DNA of 16,306 bases from Polyrhizophydium stewartii. Taxonomy: Eukaryota > Chytridiomycota > Chytridiomycetes > Rhizophydiales. Shown piece by piece: positions 9,354 through 16,306 of this stretch. The stretch is taken from assembly GCA_027604665.1 (NCBI GenBank), contig JADGIZ010000306.1, positions 1-16,306 of the forward strand, written 5' to 3'. Within the stretch, counting starts at the first letter, position 1. Every line of letters begins with the position of its first letter. The notes below the pieces were generated by a model, which was given only the letters and a program-made list of their open reading frames with translations, ran no database searches and was not told the DNA's origin. Position numbers and translations under genes: made by a program.

Positions 9354-9618
9354 CGGTGGAGTTCGAGCGACGCGTTTGTCCAGAGCGAGGGCAAGCCGGC
9401 GATGGCTTCTCGGGAGGCTCGTGACCCGCCATGCGACTGATGCGGCATCGCACTGCGGCTGCGCCGGCCATGCCAAGGCCAGCCCGCCCAGCGAGCGCAA
9501 CACCACCTGGCCGGCCGCCCCCGCTCGCCGCCGCACACACCGACCACTGTGGCCTGATCCGCATCCAAGTCACCACCCCGTCCTTCATTGTGCTGCCGCA
9601 CATGCCGCACACGCCGCA
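9354..9618 (-). other. Spacer between the two ankyrin-like copies, containing the duplication junction
   Basis: This 265-bp spacer joins the leader of copy 1 (9354-9446) to the 3' flank of copy 2 (9447-9618). It must hold the promoter of copy 1 and the polyadenylation region of copy 2. A short minus-strand frame beginning near 9612 repeats the start cluster seen upstream of the seven-helix gene, but it runs out of frame into the copy 1 gene and is not called as a gene. Confidence 0.55.
9447..9457. repeat. 11-bp duplication break-point repeat, copy B (central junction)
   Basis: ATCGCACTGCG at the joint of the two units. Its left side (GACTGATGCGGC) matches the left side of copy C, and its right side (GGCCATGCC nearby) matches the right side of copy A. 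This is the structure expected at the joint of a tandem duplication. Confidence 0.8.
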
Positions 9619-11604
9619 TCAGAGCGACGACGCGCGGCGCGCCGCACGCTTGTCGATGAGCAGCCTGAGCTTCTTCTTGAACTTGCGCGACGCATTGCTC
9701 TCTTCGACCATCTGCCGCGCGACGACGAGATCCCAGTCGACGGTCGTGACGCTCTTGAGCAGGAACGAAACCGCCTCATGCATCTCGTCTCTGAGCGCAA
9801 AACCTATGGCGGGCGGAAGCACGCTTGGAGTGAAGCCCGGCGGATAGCGCAGGTAAAGCCATTCAAGCATTTCTGTCAATGACGTGTCTGAGCCGTCCTT
9901 CTTGATCCTCTCGAGGTCGGCCGCCTCTACTTGAACAGCACCGGCGACGATCCTCTCTGGGACCAGCGGATCGTGCGTAACCATTGCGTTGATGGATTCG
10001 AATGAAATATTTACGACGGCAGCGTAGATACCCAAGTCATCTATGACGATTCCCGGCTGCCTGAGCAGCCAGGCGGTCATTGCGCCGTTCCTTCCGATGC
10101 ATGAGCTATAGAGATGCACCTGCACGAACACGACGCCGAGGTGCTTGCACGCCCACTCCGCCACATTGGGCGTCTCGGCGAAGCGAGCGATGTTCGCGGC
10201 GACATAGGCCTTGTCGCGAATCAGGCCGCGCGAGTGAGCCCACTCGAGCATCTCGACGGTGCGGAGCGGAATCGTGAACTCTGAAAAGTCGATCTTGGAG
10301 CCAAAGCGCCTGAACAGAATCTCAAGGGTGACGGGATCCGTCGAGGGAGCTCGGGTCTGCTGGGGGTTCCCGAGGTCAGATTCTGGGCAGATCAGGGCCA
10401 GTCTGCGACCGAATTTCCCAAAGAAACTGCGAGGCGGGTCCTTGAGCAGCTCGTGGATCGACGGGTCGAGCAGAATCGCAAAGATCTCAAAGTTGGGGAA
10501 CTTGCACCGCATGTGTTTGACGATCCAGTTGAACGTCTCGACGTTCCCAGAGAGCAAGGCGTGCGCGATGCAGTCAGAGTCGAAATGGTCAACCTTGCCC
10601 GTCTCGAGGAGGTTGCGCAGAATATCCATGCGGCCGGACATTGCGGCGGCATGTTCGAGTCTGCCAAGCTGGGTTGGCGTGAGAGCGTCCTCCCAATGGT
10701 TGCTGAGACCCGCAGTGTTAAGAAACTTGTTGCCTTCGTTGTCGAGCTCGAGGAGGCGCACGAGCATGCTGCGAGTGCGGATGGTGTGCTCAAAGTATCC
10801 GTATGGTTGAGTGGGCAGCGAGTGCAGATCGCCCTGCCAGTCCCACTCCATGGCGTCGATCCATATGGCAACGCGCCGGAGCTCCGGCATCATCTTGACC
10901 TCGAGCGGATGCAGCAAGCCGTTGGCGAGCTTGGTCAGGTCGCCCGCCAGATCAATGATCTTGGACCGCACGTCGTCGGACAGCCGGTCCCACAGGCTGG
11001 TGGCGTCGGCGTTGAGCCGCATCGGCGGCATGACGACGGCCGTGCGGGCAGGTGCGGCGGGCGGGTCGGCGACAGGCGGCTCGGCGACTGGTGGAGCAGC
11101 GTCGGGCTGGGCGGCGTGAGACACCGAGGCGAGCGAGTTGCGCAAGGCCAGCAGCTGTGCCTCGATGCTGGTGACCCGCGCCTGCAGCCCGGCGCCGGCG
11201 GCGTCGTGCGACTCGACGGCCGCCTGCATGCGCGCAATGGCCTCGCGCTGCGCATGTGCCTCGGCCTCAAGGTCGGCGAGCATTCTGCGCAGGGCGTCGG
11301 TGTCGCCGACCAGCGCCGTGTTGGCGTCGGACTGGGCGGCCAGGTCGGCACGCAGCGCCTCGCCCGCGGCGTGCTGCTCGTGCAGCTGGCGCCGCAGCGA
11401 CTCGAGCCCGTGCGACAGCGACAGCACCAGAGCGTGCAGTGCCTGCCCCGCAACCCCGGCTTCACCGGAGGCCGCGTGGTTCTGGCTGCTCTCTGAGTGA
11501 GGGTCGTGTATGGTGGTGCTTGGCGGCGTGGATGTCGAGAGCGAGGGCAAGCCGGCGATGGTTGCTCGGGCGGCCCATGACCCGCCGTGCGACTGATGCG
11601 GCAT
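9619..11604 (-). CDS. F-box-like / degenerate ankyrin-repeat protein, tandem copy 2
   Basis: A 661-residue paralogue of the neighbouring gene with the same plan: coiled coil (about 55-162), Ala/Pro linker, F-box-like LWDRLSDDVRSKI (about 204-230), then degenerate ankyrin-like helices. By eye roughly three quarters of aligned residues match copy 1, and there are no gaps over the last 608 residues. The chosen ATG (11604) overlaps the break-point repeat and begins MPHQSHGGS. Copy 1 encodes a similar peptide in another frame, so this is probably the ancestral start. The frame stays open upstream, with another ATG at 11805 that would add 67 residues from the unique region; nothing supports that extension. 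It is transcribed divergently from the GCP5-like gene and appears intronless. Confidence 0.75.
   Translation of the reverse strand: MPHQSHGGSWAARATIAGLPSLSTSTPPSTTIHDPHSESSQNHAASGEAGVAGQALHALVLSLSHGLESLRRQLHEQHAAGEALRADLAAQSDANTALVGDTDALRRMLADLEAEAHAQREAIARMQAAVESHDAAGAGLQARVTSIEAQLLALRNSLASVSHAAQPDAAPPVAEPPVADPPAAPARTAVVMPPMRLNADATSLWDRLSDDVRSKIIDLAGDLTKLANGLLHPLEVKMMPELRRVAIWIDAMEWDWQGDLHSLPTQPYGYFEHTIRTRSMLVRLLELDNEGNKFLNTAGLSNHWEDALTPTQLGRLEHAAAMSGRMDILRNLLETGKVDHFDSDCIAHALLSGNVETFNWIVKHMRCKFPNFEIFAILLDPSIHELLKDPPRSFFGKFGRRLALICPESDLGNPQQTRAPSTDPVTLEILFRRFGSKIDFSEFTIPLRTVEMLEWAHSRGLIRDKAYVAANIARFAETPNVAEWACKHLGVVFVQVHLYSSCIGRNGAMTAWLLRQPGIVIDDLGIYAAVVNISFESINAMVTHDPLVPERIVAGAVQVEAADLERIKKDGSDTSLTEMLEWLYLRYPPGFTPSVLPPAIGFALRDEMHEAVSFLLKSVTTVDWDLVVARQMVEESNASRKFKKKLRLLIDKRAARRASSL
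11061..11090 (-). repeat. Pro-Val-Ala-Glu/Asp-Pro coding repeat in copy 2
   Basis: Counterpart of the repeat at 8901-8930, with the Glu and Asp variants in swapped order. This fits slippage or local conversion between the short blocks. Confidence 0.6.
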
Positions 11605-11613
11605 CGCACTGCG
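11603..11613. repeat. 11-bp duplication break-point repeat, copy C
   Basis: ATCGCACTGCG at the right edge of unit 2, followed by unique sequence. Its first bases overlap the ATG chosen for copy 2 on the minus strand. Confidence 0.75.
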
Positions 11614-11918
11614 GCTGCATTCCACCTGGCCGGGGGAAACCAAGGCAGCACATTTCAAGGCATGCTGATCCGGTCTGACGAGCAAGCCGCAAGGCACACA
11701 AGTAGATGCAGGCAGCCTTGCGCTCCATTTCTCGGACGACGCCTGGTGTGCGACGGCCCTGTCGATTGGCGGCATGTGCTTCTTCTTGGTCTGCTTGTAC
11801 GCCATTCGCGGATCATGCTCTTGCGATTCTACGGCCTGCACATATCCTCGTCGTGAAGGATCAGGCCCCCAACAGTCCGCAAAATGCTTTCTGGAGAGTC
11901 GCCAATTTTTCCGGCGAC
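11605..11918. promoter_or_regulatory. Bidirectional upstream region (ankyrin-like copy 2 / GCP5-like gene)
   Basis: This 314-bp region lies between two divergent start codons and should contain both promoters. An inverted CCAAT pentamer (ATTGG, 11765-11769) is almost exactly midway, about 150-160 bp from each ATG, a usual distance for a CCAAT box. Five bases prove little, so this is a candidate only. No clear TATA box was seen. Confidence 0.4.
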
Positions 11919-14900
11919 ATGCTCCCGCCCGCGACCCACAGGCAGACGCTCGATGCGCTCGTGGCGCGGGTCACGGGCTTCCAGGTGCGGCGCCGCCTCC
12001 GCCGCCGCTCCCCAGACGTCAGAAACGGGGTGGAGTGCGCGGCGTGCTGCGTCGCTCACTGCCGACCCTGTCGCCGTCAGCCCGGGACCGACAACCACGC
12101 CTACTCGGTGCGCCTGGCCACCGACAGGCTTCGCAGCCAAACGTTCATGGCGGCCGACGCCAAGCGTATTGCCCAGCGGTGCAGAGGGTGCGCCAGAATG
12201 CCTCATGTGCTACCGAAGGCTGCACGCTGACCGGCTGCGGCCTGCATCCGGCTTGCACGCCTCAGGCTCGCTGAAAAGTACCTTATCCGCGGTGACGACC
12301 TCAAGGCCGAAACGCTCTCGGACGCCATCGCCGTGCTCGAGACAACAAGCCGCCATCCGTTCGACTCACCGCAAGTGGTGCGATCTACCTCGCTTCATGT
12401 GTTCGAGCAGCCAGCAAAGTGCTGATGCCACCTCTCGCTCGCCGTCTCGCAGACGTTCGATACGCTCGCGCTGCTGCTCGAGCTGTCCGAATCCGCCACG
12501 GCGCACGTCTACGAGCGTGCACTACCCCGCGCCGCCGAGGCCGCCGAGGCCGCCGAGATTTCATGGAAACGCATATGCGAGGAAGAGCCGCTCCAGGGCG
12601 ATCTCTGGGCGGAGCCTGACCGTCGCGCGCATGCTGCCGACAGCGAGCTCGAGCCGTGGTCCGACGACTCGGACCTCAGCGACTCGGACTCGGACTCAAC
12701 CTCGGACAGCGCCGACAAGACGCAGCTCAACAGCCTTGCGCCGAGACTCGAGGTTTCGTTTGACATTCGCTCCTCGACCATCGCAAATCAAAGCTCCATT
12801 CTGGTGGCGGATTCAATGGACTTTCTTGTAAGCTTGGATCTTGGTTCGCGGTCTTGCAGGCTGGAGGCGGAATCAAACTTGTCGCTGACCCGGTGCTCAG
12901 AGTCATCCATCGATCGTGAGTGAGAGACTCGATCTACGGCCAGATGACAGGGATACCGGCGCTGGTTCGCAGGAGCGCTTTTGGCTTGCCGATGGATGCC
13001 GAAAGATCGCAAATGGTGAGGCGTAATCGTCTCGGTTGGTTTCTGGCCGGCGTAGTAGTCTAACTCGCCATGTTACAGAGGTGGATCTCGACACAAAAGA
13101 TCCGAACAGTCTAAGTGAGCGCGTGCTGGGCTGGCCAGACTGCGGGCGAGCTGCGTGTGCGCTAATGGCTCCGCCAAGGACCTGCCATTGCTGCGCTCGA
13201 GTCGCGGCTGGCCGACCACTTTTTTCGCCCCATGTCGTCGATCAAGTACGTTTCTGAGCTCGACGTCCTGCGCGAGTGCCTGTTTGTTTTGAACGGCCTT
13301 CCGGCATTCATGTTCAAGCACAGCAGCGCGGAAGGATGGGAGGTGATATGCCGTCAATCTATCACCGACGATGTTGCTCTCTGCCTGACAAACATCCAGT
13401 GGCTTGAAGCAGTGTCCATCACGCACGCATCCGACGCTATGCTGGCAAGCCTTGTATCGGACGTCGTGATTCCGCTGGCAAACAACGCGGCTAGGGTCAG
13501 AGCGTTCACAGATAGGTCAGGGCGACCGATCGTCGCTCGGAGTCTTGGCATCATTCTAACTGGCTGGCAGGCTCCTTGATTCTCCGGTGCATCAGACCAT
13601 CAATGCGCTCGCCGGCGCAGCCAAATCCTTTCTTCAGCGTTGGTCAGCGCAGCTTGTCGAGATCGAAAGCAAAATACTGGTCGGTGTGGTCCCAGCCGGC
13701 GTCGACCCACAGACGCCAATGGCTTCGCTTCTTTGGCTGGCGACACGGCTCCGTGCCATCTCGCCCCCATTGATATCCATTGCCAACTTTATTCGCGATC
13801 TAGGCGAGACTGATCTGCGGCCGAACGACCCGTGCGCGTCACCATCAAGCACAGCGCTCAGCAAGCGTGCACTCACCGCGAGGCTGCTTGATGGCTTGTT
13901 TGACGGCGTCTGCGATGCTCAGTTGCGAGGCGATGTGGTCGAAGCGCGCACGTTTTTTGAACTTTTCCTCGCTACGCTTCGACCGCTCATGGATACTCTC
14001 GGGCAGGCCTTGGATCGAGGCATTTTCGACGATCAGTTTGGCGAGTTCTTCTTGTCCTGGTATGCCGCTGCTTGTGCTGATCTATCGGGCTGCCAGATCA
14101 TTGTGGATCGAGCCTGACAACTGGCTGTTTGCGGATCCCAGCAATGCAGACGTTACCATCATGGACAGCCGCTTCTGGGAAGAAAGCTGCTTTGTCGTTA
14201 CAGAAAGCATGGTGCCGCACTTTCTGCAGCCGTTCGCAGCAAGGATTGTACACTGCATCAAAATGGTCGCGCTGGCCGCGGACAAGGTTGGCAAAGCCTT
14301 CTGTTGTCTCGGTTCCTTAGTGTCCCTTGCTCACCAAATGCGCGATATTACGTATCCGCAGGCTGCCAAGCATCCTGACGGCCACTCACTGTGGTCTCGC
14401 TTTCAGGATGCCATCTCTCGAGAGTGTGGTGCCACCCCGCCTGAGCCTGAGACTGCGGCCGCTGGCCGGTCACGGTCTCGCTGGCTATTGGATACTCGGC
14501 AGCATCGGCGGCAAGCACGACCTCAGCGGCAGTGGACGTTTGGTGGGCGTGCGACTCGGGCTTTCTCAGACTATGACTCGTCTGTTGACATGGCCAAAGA
14601 TAATCCCCTGGCGCTCTGGCAGCCATTCGACCTGGCACTCGCCGCGGCCCTCGAATCGGCATTTTCGCCTGACTTTGAGCGCAGCCAGCACCAGTTCAAA
14701 CGCCTCATCATCGCTGACGGCAGGCTGCAGTTTCATTTCAAGAGTATCCATGGCGTATACTTGCTGCTCCTGTCGGAGCTCATGACGGTGTTTCAGCAGG
14801 AGCTGTTTGCGAAGCTCGAATCGGGGGGCGGGAGCAGCCTAAGACGCAGCCCGCTGGCGCTGCAGTCTGCGTTTGTGGATGCGGCGCTGGACCAGCGACT

Positions 14901-15869
14901 CGAGCGGCAGCTCGACGTTGATGCCTTTCTTCTGCGGTGGCACGACACGTTGGTGCTCAGGAAAACACGCCTGGATCCGCGCGAGATCTTTGACAACATC
15001 CGTGTTGATTACCAGGCAAGCCGACTGCCCTTGCGTTGGGCGGGTCCTTCCTGGAATGGACAGATCGCAAGGGCTGACCTGATCCGCCAGTGCCCGTGGC
15101 CGCTGAGCCTGACCATGAGCGATCATGTGCGGACTGCGTACAGCCGTGTCATGGCGTTCCTGATCACGATGAACTACGCTCGCCACTGCCTCCAGCGCTC
15201 GCATAACTGGAAGGTTGCACGCGACGCAAGATTCGTCCGCGAAGGCACGCAGCTCCGGATGAAGCTGCTTGGATTTCTCGTGTCGCTTCAAACTTACGCA
15301 CTGCATGGGGTGAGGGAGACTTTGGTCGGGCCTGAATGGGCTTGTTCTGTTACCTCAATTGACTGAGCCCTCGCGTGCACGGCTCACAGGTTCTCCAAGC
15401 CGAGTCGGCTGATTTCCTGGCCGAGGTTGCGCAAGACAGCACCATCGACGCCATTCTCGAGCGGCACGAGCAGTTCGCCGATTCAATCACGGAGCGCCTG
15501 TTTCTCGCCTCCAAGGCTGCGCCAATACTCAAGGAAATCAACGTTGTCTTGGACATGTGCATGGAGCTGGACGCGGTCGTGGCGCTCTTGTCCGAGTCGC
15601 GCAGCCGAGCTTCACAGGCGGATGGCGATGGACTGGCTGGTGGGTTGCAGACGGGCTCCCGTTTGTCAGGACGTGGCACCCAAGCATGGGCGTCTCGGCA
15701 ACAGGTACAGCAAGGCCGCGCTCAGACGCTATACGACGAAGCAGTTGGGAGGCTGGTCCAGATGGAGGCGCAGTTCGACGATAGCGTGCGTTTTCTGGTC
15801 GATGGCTTGACTGTGATGGCTGCACAATCCGACTCGGGTGTTTCCGGTGAATGGTGCTTGATTAGATAG
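11919..15869 (+). CDS. Gamma-tubulin complex component, GCP5-like (Spc97/Spc98 family), 10 exons
   Basis: GCP proteins form the gamma-tubulin ring complex that nucleates microtubules at centrosomes, spindle poles or basal bodies. Exons inferred: 11919-11984, 12081-12178, 12266-12377, 12453-12827, 12901-13015, 13079-13114, 13179-13515, 13571-14059, 14142-15309, 15390-15869. All introns are GT-AG (55-96 nt), phases are consistent, and the product is 1091 residues (human GCP5 is 1024). The N-terminal part follows the GCP5 pattern of a helical start, then LLLELSES, ISWKRICEEE and an acidic Asp/Ser tract (about 160-182). The GRIP1 region begins near 293 (VSELDVLRECLFVLNG); the GRIP2 region runs from about 704 (PFDLALAAALE) to the C terminus. 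SLWSRFQDAI and the C-terminal helices also match GCP5 better than GCP2, 3 or 4. The third exon could instead end at 12374 (GTGGTG donor, one codon fewer). The first intron has a weak branch point. An unrecognised intron in the Arg-rich stretch near 14460-14560 or in the last exon near 15620-15700 cannot be excluded. Confidence 0.85.
12531..12557 (+). repeat. Three tandem copies of GCCGCCGAG coding Ala-Ala-Glu
   Basis: A perfect 9-bp unit is repeated three times within exon 4 of the GCP5-like gene, encoding (Ala-Ala-Glu)3 in a predicted helical linker. It keeps frame, so length changes here would be tolerated. Confidence 0.8.
13079..13114 (+). other. 36-nt micro-exon of the GCP5-like gene
   Basis: Twelve codons' worth of sequence lies between two short introns (13016-13078 with TCTAAC branch point and TTACAG acceptor; 13115-13178 with GTGAGC donor and GCTAAT branch point). 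Joining it keeps the frame from exon 5 to exon 7, and without it exon 7 still stays in frame. It encodes a linker just before the GRIP1 region. Confidence 0.6.
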
Positions 15870-16222
15870 CCCTTGATCAGATAGATTGCGACTGACACGC
15901 ACTTGAACGCCTCCCTCACAAGTGGAAATCCTCGCTCTGTCATTGAGCGGCAAGACACCAGAATAGCCAATGAACATTGCGTTTTACTACGTTTCTGATT
16001 GTCACTCGGCTGATACACAACATGGGCTACGTTGCCGAGCTTACTTCCAGCGCAACCTCCACCACGGCCGATTGGGAGGCTTCCACTTGCGCTCCTCACT
16101 TTCAACCAACACAGCAGTCGCCGCCTCGAAGACGGCGTCAACGCCCTCGCCCGTCATCGCAGATGTTAAAGCACATGAAATGCACAATGAAATTTCCTTC
16201 ACCCCGTTTCCGATAAGAGGTC
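15870..16222. other. Intergenic region right of the GCP5-like gene
   Basis: These 353 bases contain the 3' end of the GCP5-like gene and the upstream part of the next frame. The stretch 15870-16020 is less GC-rich than the flanking genes. I see no convincing gene, tRNA, long terminal repeat end or primer-binding site. Confidence 0.5.
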
Positions 16223-16306
16223 ATGAGCACCAGTGGGCCCACTCTGCCCACGCTGCTCGGCAGCAGCAACTGGACGCAGTTCAGCACAGCCGTGGAGCTG
16301 GCTGCG
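16223..16306 (+). CDS. Start of an unidentified frame, cut by the window edge
   Basis: An ATG at 16223 opens a frame of 28 codons that runs off the window. The visible peptide contains LPTLLGSSNWTQF. A 'leucine, glycine-serine, asparagine-tryptophan' pattern near the N terminus is reminiscent of Gag-like proteins of Ty1/copia elements, but 28 residues cannot decide this. An ordinary host gene is equally possible. Confidence 0.35.
   Translation, partial: MSTSGPTLPTLLGSSNWTQFSTAVELAA

Larger units (their letters stand above)
7286..9446. repeat. Tandem duplication, unit 1 (2161 bp)
   Basis: This unit and the next (9447-11602) share sequence end to end: 3' flank, gene body and leader in the same order and orientation. 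Similarity to unit 2 starts at the ATCGCACTGCG at 7286 and fails to its left. Unit 1 is 5 bp longer than unit 2. The gene bodies show no net indel and the 3' flanks are equal in length (172 bp), so the difference falls in the 5' leader. Confidence 0.85.
9447..11602. repeat. Tandem duplication, unit 2 (2156 bp)
   Basis: Second unit of the head-to-tail duplication. Similarity to unit 1 ends at the ATCGCACTGCG at 11603; to the right of that the sequence is unique (shared upstream region with the GCP5 gene). Confidence 0.85.

Noticed and set aside
8352..9440. Plus-strand open frame of 362 codons, with a counterpart at 10453-11496
   Set aside because: Both are antisense to the paralogous ankyrin-like genes. 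Their mutual similarity follows from the duplication, and the minus-strand reading has sensible coiled-coil and repeat structure.
8650..9882. Plus-strand open frame of 410 codons crossing the spacer between the two copies
   Set aside because: It spans the 5' half of one gene, the spacer and the 3' end of the other in antisense, with Ser/Arg/Ala-rich low-complexity composition.
11605..11805. N-terminal extension of ankyrin-like copy 2 from an ATG at 11805
   Set aside because: The added sequence is unique, has no counterpart in copy 1 and would overlap the shared promoter region. The ATG at 11604 is the one shared with copy 1.
15722..16141. Minus-strand open frame of 139 codons right of the GCP5-like gene
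   Set aside because: Half of it is antisense to the last GCP5 exon. It shows no domain or convincing start context.

Overview
The window looks like GC-rich nuclear DNA of an early-diverging fungus, most likely a chytrid. Two conserved eukaryotic genes are cut by many short GT-AG introns (53-96 nt), several with CTGAC or CTAAC branch-point-like sequences. Their products are a glycogen debranching enzyme and a gamma-tubulin complex component of the GCP5 type. The chytrid assignment is an inference from gene content and style; no rRNA or other taxonomic marker is present.

Layout. (1) 1-5868, + strand: glycogen debranching enzyme, 5' end outside the window, 11 exons reconstructed by following the yeast and human protein families. 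(2) 6057-7184, - strand: a 375-residue seven-transmembrane protein of unknown family, convergent with the first gene. (3) 7458-9353 and 9619-11604, - strand: two head-to-tail paralogues with an N-terminal coiled coil, an Ala/Pro linker, an F-box-like helix pair and degenerate ankyrin-like repeats. They lie in a tandem duplication of about 2.16 kb, and its break points are marked by three copies of an 11-bp sequence. (4) 11919-15869, + strand: GCP5-like protein, 10 exons, divergent from the ankyrin-like pair across a 314-bp shared upstream region. (5) 16223 to the right edge, + strand: the first 28 codons of an unidentified frame.

The two housekeeping genes serve unrelated processes (glycogen breakdown and microtubule nucleation). 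Between them is an accessory island of apparently intronless, lineage-specific genes. The most interesting part is the recent tandem pair: gapless over 608 residues, identical through the stop codon and 63 nt of 3' flank, but different at the N terminus because of a net 5-nt difference in the leader. No tRNA, rRNA, CRISPR array or complete transposon was seen.
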